DNA of 45,023 nt from Collinsella bouchesdurhonensis (GTDB taxonomy: Bacteria > Actinomycetota > Coriobacteriia > Coriobacteriales > Coriobacteriaceae), in NCBI RefSeq assembly GCF_900155365.1, contig NZ_LT699738.1, positions 1 through 45,023 on the forward strand, written 5' to 3'. The first letter of the stretch is position 1, and each line of letters begins with the position of its first letter. Made by a program: the position numbers and the translations under genes. Below, piece by piece: positions 1 to 7,856 of this stretch. The notes under the pieces are model-generated. The model was not told the DNA's origin. It worked only from the letters and a program-made list of their open reading frames with translations, and did no database searches.

Positions 1-763
1 AGGCGAGCTCACGGGACACCTCGTCGGCGAGAGCCTCGTAGTCGCGCGCGGGGCGGCTCCCCGGCTCGAAGGCCGCCACCGGCTTCCACTGCCAGCTGCC
101 CTCGCAGACCTTGCTGCTCGCGTGTATGACCGTCTCGAACTGCTCGCCCGGGAAGAACCCGTCGAGCACGGCCGCGCCCGTGGCCTCGGCGTTGGTCATG
201 CGGCCGGGCACGCAGGTGCGCAGTATCTTCCATCTGGGCGTGGGCATGCGCAGGGCGTCTGAAATGGAGCGCGTCGCCTCCACGGTGAGCGCCGTGCCGC
301 GCATCACGGTGGAGTCGAGCTTCACGGGGATGACGACCATGCCGCCCTCCGCTGCGGCGAGGTAGGCGTTGAAGGCAAGCCTGCGCATCACGGGGCTGCA
401 GTCGATGAGGCAGACGTCGTAGGAGCCCGAGGCGTCGTCGAGGGCGAACTTGAGGCGCTGCTCGCGCAGGAGCATCTCGTTCTGGTCGACGAGGTCGATG
501 GTCGAGGCCACCACGTCGAGGCCCTCCCCGGCGGCGTAGGCGACCTCCTCCACGGGCGCGCCGCCGTAGAGCAGCTCGACCGAGGTGCGCCGCTCGGAGG
601 CGGCGCGGTCGTAGAGGCCGAAGAAGTCGGTGGCCGACGCCTGCGGGTCGAGGTCGACGAGCAGGGTCCGAAGGCCCCGGGCGGCGAAGATGGCCGCCAG
701 GTTGACGGCGGTCGTCGTCTTGCCGACGCCTCCCTTGTAGTTGGAAATGGCTATCGTGCGCAT
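1..763 (-). CDS. parA: ParA/Soj-family partition ATPase, 3' end beyond the window
   Basis: This is a deviant Walker-A ATPase of the ParA/Soj type, which in plasmids and integrated elements helps segregate or stabilise the DNA, normally with a ParB-like partner and a parS site. The reading frame starts at the ATG at 763 (MRTIAISNYKGG) and carries KGGVGKTTTA at residues 10-19, then LLVDLDPQ and CLIDCSP motifs. About 254 codons are visible and the frame is still open at base 1, so the C-terminus is missing. No ParB is seen; it may lie to the left. A long perfect palindrome (873-912) sits 110 bases upstream and is a candidate operator or centromere. Its place in the same element as the integrase suggests a role in maintenance of an excised form; that is inference. 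Confidence 0.85.
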   Translation of the reverse strand, partial: MRTIAISNYKGGVGKTTTAVNLAAIFAARGLRTLLVDLDPQASATDFFGLYDRAASERRTSVELLYGGAPVEEVAYAAGEGLDVVASTIDLVDQNEMLLREQRLKFALDDASGSYDVCLIDCSPVMRRLAFNAYLAAAEGGMVVIPVKLDSTVMRGTALTVEATRSISDALRMPTPRWKILRTCVPGRMTNAEATGAAVLDGFFPGEQFETVIHASSKVCEGSWQWKPVAAFEPGSRPARDYEALADEVSRELA

Positions 764-872
764 GGGTCGCGTCCTCTCTAGCGTGGGGCGCGCCTCGCCG
801 CATCCGGTCCGGCGCGCCCCGAGTCTCGGAGCGTCGGGACAAAACCGTACGAATTTGTCCGACAAGCGGAGT

Positions 873-912
873 GTACCACGAAAACGTACGTATATGTACG
901 TTTTCGTGGTAC
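873..912. promoter_or_regulatory. Perfect 17-bp inverted repeat upstream of parA (operator or parS candidate)
   Basis: Bases 873-889 are the exact reverse complement of 896-912, separated by the 6-base spacer GTATAT. The centre contains CGTACGTATATGTACG, which recurs exactly at 7857-7872 in the xis/repressor control region. A further small palindrome, TTGTCCGACAA (855-865), and another CGTACG lie between it and parA. The site could bind the XRE repressor, act as a ParB centromere, or serve both roles. The repeat is seen directly; its function is inferred. Confidence 0.6.
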
Positions 913-966
913 AGGGTCGGATTTCGGGGAAGTCCGGCCCCGGGAGCCCGGGGCCGGGCGCGCCGC

Positions 967-1338
967 CTAGGAGAGCGGCTCCATCTCGCCGAAGCAGTTG
1001 ATGTGGTGGCGAAGGAGCGCTCGGTTCTCCTTGACGACCATCATCGCCACCTCGTCGAAGCGGACCGGGGTGTCTGCGTAGTCGTCGCTGTTCCCCGCGA
1101 GCCACGTCGCCGCCAGCGCCTCGCGCAGCCCGCGCGCCCTGTGGGCCTCGGGGAAGCCGTCCGTTCCGATCCGGACCGTGGCGTCGACGAAGACCAGGGT
1201 CCCGTCCTCGTCCACCGCCACGAGGTCGATCCCGCCGATGCCCTCGGGCCCCTGCCAGGCCTCGTCGACGATCTCGTAGCCCTTGCGCTCGAGGAAGGCC
1301 CTGACCGCGCCCATCGCCTTTTCCTTCATGTCGTTCAT
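967..1338 (-). CDS. YraN/UPF0102-like protein with altered nuclease motif
   Basis: The 123-residue product resembles the YraN (UPF0102) fold of Holliday-junction-resolvase-like nucleases: an N-terminal helix with FLERKGYEIVDEAW, then IDLVAVDEDGTLVFVDATVR, then RGLREALAATWLA and RFDEVAMMVV. In canonical members the second strand reads FVEVKTR, providing the ExK part of the active site. Here the corresponding stretch is FVDATVR, so the lysine is missing and the nuclease centre is probably degraded or changed. The ATG at 1338 has AAGGAG six to seven bases upstream. It runs in the same direction as parA. Chromosomal yraN usually sits near rplS/rnhB, so this is an element-borne paralogue. Family call moderate, function unknown. 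Confidence 0.6.
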   Translation of the reverse strand: MNDMKEKAMGAVRAFLERKGYEIVDEAWQGPEGIGGIDLVAVDEDGTLVFVDATVRIGTDGFPEAHRARGLREALAATWLAGNSDDYADTPVRFDEVAMMVVKENRALLRHHINCFGEMEPLS

Positions 1339-1883
1339 GCCTTGCTCCTTAGACTCTGAGGCCCGCCCCTGTGGCGTGCCTTGCGCCGCGTGAGTCGCAT
1401 GCAGCGCGGGCGTGCCTGCAAGGGAGGAAGCGAAGTCGGGCGTGGTTATAGAAATCTCCCGACGTCAGTTTTTCGCGTTGTTCGCGCGCGCAGCGCATGG
1501 GGCGAAGAACCCGAAAAAGTGTCGCGGCCCTTGCGGGCCGCCTGCCGGCGTGCGACCCTGCGCGTCCAAGGAGCGCCGGGGCGAGTTTCGGGTCGGAGGG
1601 GCGGAGGCGTGCGGCATGGAATCGGGCGTGGGCGCCGAAACCCTCCGGGCATGGGATGCGGCCCGTCGGCGGTCCTGGGCTCCCGCGGGACTTGGCGACG
1701 ACGTCGCGGCGGGGACGGAGGCGGGATCCCGAGTCGTGGTGCCGCGGTATGAGTCGGGACAGATGGCTTTCCCGCGCCGCTTGCGGGCGATATGTGCACG
1801 GGACCGTGGGCAGCGAGATGGTTCTCCGCATGGAACGGCTACGGTGCTGCGCGACACGTCTGTTGAGAGAAGGAGGCGAGCTG
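1339..1883. other. 545-base G+C-rich stretch without a convincing gene
   Basis: Several long open frames exist on both strands, but all are rich in Arg, Pro, Ala and Gly, as expected from random G+C-rich DNA, and none resembles a family I recognise. A hairpin (GCGGCCC 1524-1530 with GGGCCGC 1535-1541) is visible, without a T-tract. The stretch separates leftward genes (parA, yraN-like) from rightward ones, so divergent promoters, or an origin of the element, could lie here. Neither is demonstrable from sequence alone. Confidence 0.4.
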
Positions 1884-2153
1884 ATGTTGAGCCACGAAGA
1901 GAAGTTGGAGCGCATCGAGCTCATCGATGCCGTGTGCGATGCCGGGAGACTGGCGAGGGGCCTGGACCAGCTGCTCGAGTCCCTGGCTCACGCCGACCAG
2001 CTGGACCCGCTCGACGTCGAGGGGATCCTGGTCCTGAGGTCTATAAGCGAGAGGTGTGCCGAGCGCATCGGCGACGCGGCGCGCATCCTGGAGGCTCAGA
2101 ACGAGGTCCTCTATGCGGAGGAGCGGGCCAAAGTCAAACCGCGCGATAACTGA
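1884..2153 (+). CDS. Small helical hypothetical protein
   Basis: The product is 89 residues, starts MLSHEEKLERIE, is rich in Leu, Glu, Ala and Arg, and is predicted by composition to be almost wholly alpha-helical. There is no membrane segment and no recognised motif. The ATG at 1884 is chosen because AGGAGG lies at 1871-1876, seven bases upstream; the frame stays open further upstream but becomes Arg/Pro-rich there. It is the first rightward gene of the element's accessory part. I do not recognise the family. A small regulator or antitoxin-like partner is possible but unsupported. Confidence 0.6.
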   Translation: MLSHEEKLERIELIDAVCDAGRLARGLDQLLESLAHADQLDPLDVEGILVLRSISERCAERIGDAARILEAQNEVLYAEERAKVKPRDN

Positions 2154-2280
2154 GGAACGAAACCCGGTCCGGAAACTGTTCCTTGATTCCGGCCGGATGA
2201 TCTTCTCCGCCGCCCGGTGTCGCATTGTGTCCGAGCGGCTGATGTCCCCCTATTCCCAGTGCCGCGGCGTACCGCTGCGT

Positions 2281-2286
2281 TATAAT
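2281..2286 (+). promoter_or_regulatory. Candidate -10 element for the RHH gene
   Basis: A perfect TATAAT lies 45 bases before the ATG at 2331 in otherwise G+C-rich DNA. The -35 region at 17-bp spacing is poor (around 2258), so an activator or an extended element may be needed. Start site unproven. Confidence 0.4.
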
Positions 2287-2330
2287 TCAGAAAACGCATT
2301 TGTATTGCATTTCGAGGGATAGAGGCGCGA

Positions 2331-2543
2331 ATGTCTAATGGCTATAAGGAGCTCATCAAGGGTAACCCCGGCGAGACCGAGATCAGGAGCTTCCTGGTAA
2401 ACGGCGACCAGGTATCTGTGACCCTGCGCATCCCCGACACCCTGCGCGACGCGGCGAAGGAGGAGGCTGCCCTTCGCGGCATGAGCTTCTCCGCCTTTGT
2501 GCGCACTTGCATGATCGAAGAGCTCGCGAAGAAGGGACAATAG
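2331..2543 (+). CDS. CopG/Arc-type ribbon-helix-helix regulator
   Basis: A 70-residue protein. After an N-terminal tail (residues 1-25), a short beta strand (QVSVTLRIPDTLRDAAKEE) is followed by two helices containing RGMSFSAFVRTCMIEELAKKG. This is the typical arrangement of MetJ/Arc/CopG transcription factors, which bind operator DNA as dimers through the N-terminal strand. Similar proteins act as autoregulators of small operons or as antitoxins. The stop is four bases from the GTG of the next gene, so the two were co-transcribed. That next gene is truncated, so the regulator's original operon is probably broken. Confidence 0.6.
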   Translation: MSNGYKELIKGNPGETEIRSFLVNGDQVSVTLRIPDTLRDAAKEEAALRGMSFSAFVRTCMIEELAKKGQ

Positions 2544-2546
2544 CCC

Positions 2547-2750
2547 GTGACGGAGCCAATGCACGACATCTCGGTCGAAGGCTTCATAGAGTCCTTCGAC
2601 CGCCGATACCCGACTTTCATTCTCAAGACGTTGCTGTGCGACCGCACTACGGGGCGCAACATCATATGGGCCGACAACGAATACGAGGCCCTAGGCGACG
2701 GCTACATGGGCGATGACGAGATGACCGTCGAGAATGCTCATGTACGGTAA
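2547..2750 (+). pseudogene. N-terminal fragment of an unidentified, possibly methyltransferase-type protein, cut by the tet(W) cassette
   Basis: The frame begins at GTG 2547, four bases after the RHH gene, and runs 67 codons. The residues TFILKTLLCDRTTGRNIIWADNEYEALGDGY resemble the start of adenine methyltransferases or R-M proteins that carry a TGKNIIWAT-like motif; I recall this only loosely and the family call is weak. Homology-like sequence and high G+C stop at about 2735-2745, where DNA turns AT-rich and a stop follows at once. The remainder was evidently lost when the tet(W) segment arrived. A GmrSD-type fragment on the far side of the cassette suggests a former restriction or defence locus. 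Confidence 0.5.
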
Positions 2751-3060
2751 AGAAGCAAGCAACCGAAAACAATAGATAGACCGCCAGCACTACACTATTC
2801 CGAACCAAAGACCAAAAGATAAGCATTGTGGGAAAATCTAAACTTTTGGATTTTCCTACAATGCCAACTACGGCGGAATCCCTCCCACTCCTTATATCTT
2901 TCTGTATACATTGAATTTGTATTTAGTAAAATGCAGACAACACCACGGATCGGCTTTTGGTTGGACAATTCCAACCAAACACCACAGCAGACAGCAGAAA
3001 ACATTCTGAACGCTAGGAAGCCGGTATGATTGTTACATATAAGGGGAAGAAAAATTTCTT
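2751..3060. other. Non-coding left part of the tet(W) cassette with two hairpins
   Basis: No gene is supported here. Two inverted repeats are visible. The first is a 16-bp stem with one G-T pair (2823-2838 with 2849-2864). The second is a perfect 9-bp stem (TTTGGTTGG 2956-2964 with CCAACCAAA 2971-2979). They may be remnants of the donor element's upstream gene terminator. A 67-codon open frame at 2826-3029 has no ribosome binding site and overlaps both stems. Confidence 0.4.
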
Positions 3061-3068
3061 TTAGGTAC

Positions 3069-3097
3069 TTGCTTTCCTAAAACTGATGTGATACAAT
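3069..3097 (+). promoter_or_regulatory. tet(W) promoter
   Basis: TTGCTT (3069-3074) and TACAAT (3092-3097) are separated by exactly 17 bases and precede the leader-peptide start by 29 bases. This matches the sigma-70-type promoter expected ahead of ribosomal-protection tet genes. Confidence 0.75.
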
Positions 3098-3125
3098 GAT
3101 TTTATCCAGAAAAGGAGTAAAAAAT

Positions 3126-3149
3126 ATGCGGCAAGGTATTCTTAAATAA
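3126..3149 (+). CDS. tet(W) leader peptide (7 residues)
   Basis: ATG at 3126 opens a seven-codon frame, MRQGILK, ending in TAA, with AGGAG at 3113-3117. Ribosomal-protection tet genes of the tet(M)/tet(O)/tet(W) group commonly carry a short leader peptide whose translation controls read-through of downstream terminators. The peptide's position between the promoter and two hairpins fits that model. Translation itself is not proven. Confidence 0.6.
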   Translation: MRQGILK

Positions 3150-3176
3150 AATTTGATAATGGGCGCAAAAATGATT

Positions 3177-3200
3177 GCCCCTTGCAGGGGCTTAGTTTTT
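3177..3200 (+). terminator. First attenuator hairpin in the tet(W) leader
   Basis: GCCCC (3177-3181) pairs with GGGGC (3187-3191) around a five-base loop, and TTAGTTTTT follows. It lies 28 bases after the leader peptide and can terminate or pause transcription before tet(W). Confidence 0.6.
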
Positions 3201-3295
3201 GTACCCAATTTAAGAATACTTTTGCCTTTTTAGTAAATATCGTGACGGACAGCGGCTCATGTAAGCCGTCATACTTCTGTTTGTCCGAAGTCATG

Positions 3296-3333
3296 ATCCC
3301 CAGCGGTAAAAGTATTAGCCGCTGGGGATTTTT
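3296..3333 (+). terminator. Second, strong intrinsic terminator ahead of tet(W)
   Basis: An 11-bp perfect stem (ATCCCCAGCGG 3296-3306 with CCGCTGGGGAT 3319-3329) is followed by a T-tract. It ends 33 bases before the tet(W) ATG, so read-through must be regulated. This is the expected attenuation design: tetracycline-stalled ribosomes on the leader alter RNA folding and allow read-through. Confidence 0.75.
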
Positions 3334-3365
3334 GCGCCCATTTGGGCCTTGTATGGAGGATAGAC

Positions 3366-5285
3366 ATGAACATTATCAATATCGGGATTCTTGCCCATGT
3401 AGACGCTGGAAAGACAACCTTGACGGAGAGCCTGCTATATGCCAGCGGAGCCATTTCAGAACCGGGGAGCGTCGAAAAAGGGACAACGAGGACGGACACC
3501 ATGCTTTTGGAGCGGCAGCGTGGGATTACCATTCAAGCGGCAGTCACTTCCTTCCAGTGGCACAGATGTAAAGTCAACATTGTGGATACGCCCGGCCACA
3601 TGGATTTTTTGGCGGAGGTGTACCGCTCTTTGGCTGTTTTAGATGGGGCCATCTTGGTGATCTCCGCTAAAGATGGTGTGCAGGCCCAGACCCGTATTCT
3701 GTTCCATGCCCTGCGGAAAATGGACATTCCCACCGTTATCTTTATCAATAAGATCGACCAGGCTGGCGTTGATTTGCAGGGCGTGTATCAGTCTGTTCGG
3801 GATAAGCTCTCCGCCGATATTATCATCAAGCAGACGGTGTCGCTGTCCCCGGAAATAGTCCTGGAGGAAAATACCGACATAGAAGCATGGGATGCGGTCA
3901 TCGAAAATAACGATGAATTATTGGAAAAGTATATCGCAGGAGAACCAATCAGCCGGGAAGAACTTGCGCAGGAGGAACAGCGGCGGGTTCAAGACGCCTC
4001 CCTGTTCCCGGTCTATCATGGCAGCGCCAAAAAGGGCCTTGGCATTCAACCGTTGATGGATGCGGTGACAGGGCTGTTCCAACCGATTGGGGAACAGGGG
4101 AGCGACGCCCTATGCGGCAGCGTTTTCAAGGTGGAGTATACAGATTGTGGCCAGCGGCTCATCTATTTGCGGCTATACAGCGGAACGCTGCGCCTGCGGG
4201 ATACGGTGGCTCTGGCCGGGAGAGAAAAGCTGAAAATCACAGAGATGCGTATTCCATCCAAAGGGGAAATTGTTCGGACAGACACCGCTTATCCGGGTGA
4301 AATTGTTATCCTTCCCAGCGACAGCGTGAGGTTAAACGATGTATTAGGGGACCCAACCCGGCTCCCTCGTAAAAGGTGGCGTGAGGACCCCCTCCCCATG
4401 CTGCGGACGTCGATTGCGCCGAAAACGGCAGCGCAAAGAGAACGGCTGCTGGACGCTCTTACGCAACTTGCGGATACTGACCCGCTTTTGCGCTGCGAGG
4501 TGGATTCCATCACCCATGAGATCATTCTTTCTTTTTTGGGCCGGGTGCAGTTGGAGGTTGTTTCCGCTTTGCTGTCGGAAAAATACAAGCTTGAAACAGT
4601 GGTAAAGGAACCCACCGTCATTTATATGGAGCGGCCGCTCAAAGCAGCCAGCCACACCATCCATATCGAGGTGCCGCCCAACCCGTTTTGGGCATCCATC
4701 GGACTGTCTGTTACACCACTCCCGCTTGGCTCCGGTGTACAATACGAGAGCCGGGTTTCGCTGGGATACTTGAACCAGAGTTTTCAAAACGCTGTCAGGG
4801 ATGGTATCCGTTACGGGCTGGAGCAGGGCTTGTTCGGCTGGAACGTAACGGACTGTAAGATTTGCTTTGAATACGGGCTTTATTACAGTCCGGTCAGCAC
4901 GCCGGCGGACTTCCGCTCATTGGCCCCGATTGTATTGGAACAGGCATTGAAGGAATCAGGGACGCAACTGCTGGAACCTTATCTCTCCTTCACCCTCTAT
5001 GCGCCCCGGGAATATCTTTCCAGGGCTTATCATGATGCACCGAAATACTGTGCCACCATCGAAACGGTCCAGGTAAAAAAGGATGAAGTTGTCTTTACTG
5101 GCGAGATTCCCGCCCGCTGTATACAGGCATACCGTACTGATCTGGCCTTTTACACCAACGGGCAGAGCGTATGCCTTACAGAACTGAAAGGGTATCAGGC
5201 CGCTGTCGGCAAGCCAGTCATCCAGCCCCGCCGTCCAAACAGCCGCCTGGACAAGGTGCGCCATATGTTTCAGAAGGTAATGTAA
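3366..5285 (+). CDS. tet(W): Tetracycline resistance ribosomal protection protein Tet(W)
   Basis: A 639-residue EF-G-like GTPase that binds tetracycline-blocked ribosomes and releases the drug. The start is the ATG at 3366 with GGAGG at 3354-3358; upstream codons of the same frame are leader DNA. The N-terminal G domain shows AHVDAGKTT (residues 10-18), [12 protein letters not shown] and NKID motifs. The C-terminal half carries the EF-G domain III-V equivalents ending [19 protein letters not shown] recognise it as Tet(W), not Tet(M) or Tet(O), from its overall sequence, and see no obvious mosaic junction. Expression is probably controlled by the upstream attenuator. It is the only clear resistance gene in the window and is flanked by two truncated genes. 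Confidence 0.93.
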   Translation: MNIINIGILAHVDAGKTTLTESLLYASGAISEPGSVEKGTTRTDTMLLERQRGITIQAAVTSFQWHRCKVNIVDTPGHMDFLAEVYRSLAVLDGAILVISAKDGVQAQTRILFHALRKMDIPTVIFINKIDQAGVDLQGVYQSVRDKLSADIIIKQTVSLSPEIVLEENTDIEAWDAVIENNDELLEKYIAGEPISREELAQEEQRRVQDASLFPVYHGSAKKGLGIQPLMDAVTGLFQPIGEQGSDALCGSVFKVEYTDCGQRLIYLRLYSGTLRLRDTVALAGREKLKITEMRIPSKGEIVRTDTAYPGEIVILPSDSVRLNDVLGDPTRLPRKRWREDPLPMLRTSIAPKTAAQRERLLDALTQLADTDPLLRCEVDSITHEIILSFLGRVQLEVVSALLSEKYKLETVVKEPTVIYMERPLKAASHTIHIEVPPNPFWASIGLSVTPLPLGSGVQYESRVSLGYLNQSFQNAVRDGIRYGLEQGLFGWNVTDCKICFEYGLYYSPVSTPADFRSLAPIVLEQALKESGTQLLEPYLSFTLYAPREYLSRAYHDAPKYCATIETVQVKKDEVVFTGEIPARCIQAYRTDLAFYTNGQSVCLTELKGYQAAVGKPVIQPRRPNSRLDKVRHMFQKVM

Positions 5286-5339
5286 CGTCTTGCGCAATGC
5301 AAGCGTTCATTGCTGGCTATTGCGAAATATCATTGATAA

Positions 5340-6128
5340 AATCACGAGGTGTTCGAGTCCACGTTCGACCCCGGCTACTGCGACGCGGACATCCCCTCCG
5401 CTCCCGGCGTCGAGCGCCTGAACGTGCTGATATTCGGCCTCAAGAACTCGACGCTCATCCCGTACGTGCTCTACGTTCGCAAGAACGCGGAGTCTTCGGG
5501 CGAGGAATCCGAGGTCTTCGCCCTGCTTGAGAGCTACATCGTCCGCCGAACGCTGGTTCAGGCGACCACGAAGAACTACAACAGGCTGTTCACCTCGCTG
5601 ATCCTGAACGAGGTGAAGGACGCGGAGACGCTGAGGAAGGCTCTTGAAGCCAACGAAGAGGCGACGACGTACATGCCCGGCGATGACGAGGTTCGAAGGG
5701 CGTTCGAGGAATCGTGTCTGTACAACCTTCAGTCCAAGGGCGTTCTCTATCTGCTGGAAAGCGCCATTCGCCCAGACATGAGCAGCACGGCCCTGCTCGG
5801 GTTCAACCAGTACACCCTCGAACACATGATGCCCAAGAAGTGGCGCAACAAATGGGGAGCCCTCGACGATGAGGCTGCCACGCGAAGGGACAGGAAGCTC
5901 CTCACGCTCGGCAACCTCGCCATCATCACGCATTCCCTTAACGCCTCCATCCGCGATGCCGATTGGCCCACCAAGAAGCAGGGAAAGGGATACAAGGACG
6001 GTCTTGCCCTCTGCGCCGCCGGCCTTGCGACCATGGCCGGCGCCCTGGAGAAGGAGTCTTGGGACGAGGGCGATATCGCCGATCGCGCCGAATGGCTTGC
6101 GGACAAGGCGTTGGAGGTCTGGCGTTAA
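5340..6128 (+). pseudogene. C-terminal fragment of a GmrSD/DUF1524-type restriction endonuclease
   Basis: The frame carries about 260 codons with no good start: an in-frame TAA lies at 5337-5339 and the first GTG (5349) lacks a ribosome binding site. Counting from that GTG, EHMMPKKW (His159, Pro162), LGNLAII (Asn189) and THSLNASIRD (His195, Asn198) match the His-Me-type DUF1524 nuclease domain at the end of GmrSD-like proteins, which restrict modified phage DNA. The usual N-terminal DUF262 ParB-like NTPase domain is missing, lost at the tet(W) junction. The frame is otherwise intact to its TAA, so the truncation may be recent. Confidence 0.75.
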
Positions 6129-6131
6129 ACC

Positions 6132-6557
6132 TTACATGCGCCCCATCTCGAAGATGCTTGCGGTGTCGGAGCCCGCATCCATGACGGATGTTGTCGGCTC
6201 TTCCAAATGCGAGGTTTGCGGTGGCGCTTCCGTCACTGGTGCCTCAACCCCCTCGCCGAGCGCCAGGAAGAACCTCATCACGAGCTCGATCCTCTGCTGC
6301 AGGGACTCGCTCAGCTCGCCGTAGGAGGCCGCCAGCCGGACCTCCTTGGCCAACTCCGTCATCGTGTCCTTCAGCGCCTTCTGAACGCTCACAGAGGGCT
6401 TCACCTCGACCTTGGTATCGGTCAGCTTGGCGATGATGTAGTCCTGCCTGCTCATGCCGCTCCAAGCTGCCATCTCGCATATGAGCTTGTGCTCCTCGGG
6501 CGTACAGCGGAACGCCATCGTCTTGCTGCGCTTGCGGGCGCTGTTCTCGCACGGCAT
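6132..6557 (-). CDS. Mobilisation-type ribbon-helix-helix protein (MobC-like)
   Basis: A 141-residue protein with RSKTMAFRCTPEEHKLICEMAAWSGMSRQDYIIAKL in residues 10-47, the strand-helix-helix pattern of plasmid mobilisation accessory proteins and other CopG relatives. A Glu/Lys/Leu-rich middle and an acidic, Thr-rich tail follow. MobC-like proteins help a relaxase open oriT, but no relaxase is visible here; a regulator of integration is equally possible. The ATG at 6557 lies five bases after the integrase stop and its ribosome site (GAGGGGG) is inside the integrase's last codons, so it is the last gene of a xis-int operon. Confidence 0.55.
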   Translation of the reverse strand: MPCENSARKRSKTMAFRCTPEEHKLICEMAAWSGMSRQDYIIAKLTDTKVEVKPSVSVQKALKDTMTELAKEVRLAASYGELSESLQQRIELVMRFFLALGEGVEAPVTEAPPQTSHLEEPTTSVMDAGSDTASIFEMGRM

Positions 6558-6562
6558 CCTTC

Positions 6563-7633
6563 TTACCCCCTCGCCCCGTCGAGCGCGGCGGCCATCTCGT
6601 CCTGCTTCGTGGGGAACAGGTGCGCGTAGCGGTAGGTGATGTCAACCGCCTCGTGGCCCATGCGCTCGGCGATGGCAAGCGCGGAGAACCCCATCTCGAT
6701 CAGCAGGCTCACATGGCTGTGGCGTATGTCGTGTATGCGGATGCGCTTCACGCCAGACGCCTTGCACCCGCGCTCCATCTCATGGGCCAGGAAGTGCTTG
6801 GTCACGGCGAACAGGCGCTCGTCGGGGGCGACGTCGTCGCGCATCTCGATGAAGTCCGCCATCTCGTCGCGCAGGAAGGCGGGCATGACGATCGTGCGCA
6901 CCGACTTGGGCGTCTTGGGGTCGGTCACGGTGTCCATGCCGTGGAGGCTCTGGTACGACTTGTTGATGCGCAGCCGCGAGCTCTCCAGCATGAAGTCGGA
7001 CGGCGTGAGCGCCAGGAGCTCGCCGCAGCGGATGCCCGTCCAGTAGAGCAGCTCGAAGGCGTGGAACGAGAGAGGCTTGTCCATGATGGCCTCGCTGAAC
7101 CTCAGGTACTCGTCCTTGGTCCAGAACTGCATCTCGCCGCCCTTCTTCGACCCTATCTTGTCGACCCTGCGCACCGGGTTGTCGGTGAGGCCGTAGTAGC
7201 GCTCGGCGTGGTTGAAGATGGCGTTGAGCTGGTTGTTCACCGTGCGCAGGTACGTCGGCGCCCAGGGCTTCCCGTCGGCGTCCCGGTGCTCGGTGAGCTC
7301 GTTTTGCCACCTGATGACGTCGATCGGCCTCACGTCGCACATGCGCATGTCCCCGAAGAACGGCACGAGCTTGTCGTTGATGATGTACTCCTTGGTGATC
7401 CACGTGTGCTCGCGTATGCGCGGCTTCACCTCGGAGGCGTACACCTCGACGAACTCGGAGAACGTCATGTCCATGGCCCCGCCGTTAAGGCTCTTGAACT
7501 GGCTCTCCCACACTGCGGCCTCCACCTCGGAGGAGAAGCCGCGCTTCGTCTTGTGGCGCTTCGAGCCGCGGGCGTCGCGGTAGTAGCACTGCACGTAGAA
7601 CGTGCCGTTGTTGTCATCCTTGTACACGGGCAT
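6563..7633 (-). CDS. int: Tyrosine-type site-specific integrase
   Basis: A 356-residue phage-type integrase. It has an N-terminal arm-binding region (residues 1-50, FYVQCYYRDARGSKRHKTKRGF), a SAM-like core-binding domain (about 55-150) and a C-terminal catalytic domain. Catalytic residues visible: Arg202 (TGIRCGELL), a lysine near 240-243 (DPKTPKS), His301 and Arg304 (HDIRHSHVS), His327 (MGHEAVDIT) and the nucleophile Tyr336 (YRYAHLF). It begins one base after the xis stop and is followed by the MobC-like gene, so all three are one operon reading away from guaA. The intact active site argues that the island could still be excised. Confidence 0.93.
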   Translation of the reverse strand: MPVYKDDNNGTFYVQCYYRDARGSKRHKTKRGFSSEVEAAVWESQFKSLNGGAMDMTFSEFVEVYASEVKPRIREHTWITKEYIINDKLVPFFGDMRMCDVRPIDVIRWQNELTEHRDADGKPWAPTYLRTVNNQLNAIFNHAERYYGLTDNPVRRVDKIGSKKGGEMQFWTKDEYLRFSEAIMDKPLSFHAFELLYWTGIRCGELLALTPSDFMLESSRLRINKSYQSLHGMDTVTDPKTPKSVRTIVMPAFLRDEMADFIEMRDDVAPDERLFAVTKHFLAHEMERGCKASGVKRIRIHDIRHSHVSLLIEMGFSALAIAERMGHEAVDITYRYAHLFPTKQDEMAAALDGARG

Positions 7634-7634
7634 G

Positions 7635-7838
7635 TCAGTCCACCTCCGGGAAGTACAGTGCGTCGAAGACGTCGCTTCGGACGCGCCCGCGGATAACCAC
7701 GCGCCCGCGCGCCTCCTGCTCGGCGTTTATCCTCCTGATCACCTCGTAGGCGCTGCCTTTCTTGATCCTCAGCAGCTCCGCGACCTCGTCGGCGTCTAGC
7801 ATGTGAGGCCTCGGCGTCTTCGCCACCTTCTCGTCCAT
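7635..7838 (-). CDS. xis: Excisionase (MerR-like HTH_17)
   Basis: A 67-residue protein with the short winged-helix form of excisionases: MLDADEVAELLRIKKGSAYEVIRRIN followed by RVVIRGRVRSDVFDALYF. Xis proteins bend attachment-site DNA and steer the integrase toward excision. The ATG at 7838 is selected because GGAGGAG lies five bases upstream; an earlier TTG at 7853 would place the ribosome site inside the gene. The stop is one base before the int start. Its promoter region carries GTACG palindromes that are probable repressor operators. Confidence 0.8.
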   Translation of the reverse strand: MDEKVAKTPRPHMLDADEVAELLRIKKGSAYEVIRRINAEQEARGRVVIRGRVRSDVFDALYFPEVD

Positions 7839-7856
7839 GGCTCCTCCAATCAACAG

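Larger units (their letters stand above)
2740..5340 (+). mobile_element. tet(W) cassette of foreign, lower-G+C DNA
   Basis: Between about 2740 and 5340 the sequence is markedly more AT-rich than either side and contains only tet(W) with its leader region. Both flanking genes are truncated at the borders: the left one loses its C-terminus, and the right one loses its N-terminus directly after an in-frame stop at 5337-5339. No transposase, obvious terminal inverted repeat or target duplication is visible at the edges. The cassette may have come by recombination or with a larger element that later decayed. Borders are estimated to within about 20 bases. Confidence 0.6.

Noticed and set aside
9-842. 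277-codon open frame on the minus strand overlapping parA
   Set aside because: It is Arg/Pro-rich with no family resemblance; the frame that encodes the ParA motifs is a different one.
1412-2149. 245-codon frame through the gene-free stretch
   Set aside because: It is dominated by Arg, Pro, Ala and Gly and overlaps the better-supported 89-residue gene with its AGGAGG site.
2826-3029. 67-codon frame upstream of the tet(W) promoter
   Set aside because: It has no ribosome binding site and lies across two inverted repeats.
2740-5340. Insertion by a composite IS transposon
   Set aside because: No transposase, terminal inverted repeat or matching direct repeat is seen at either border.
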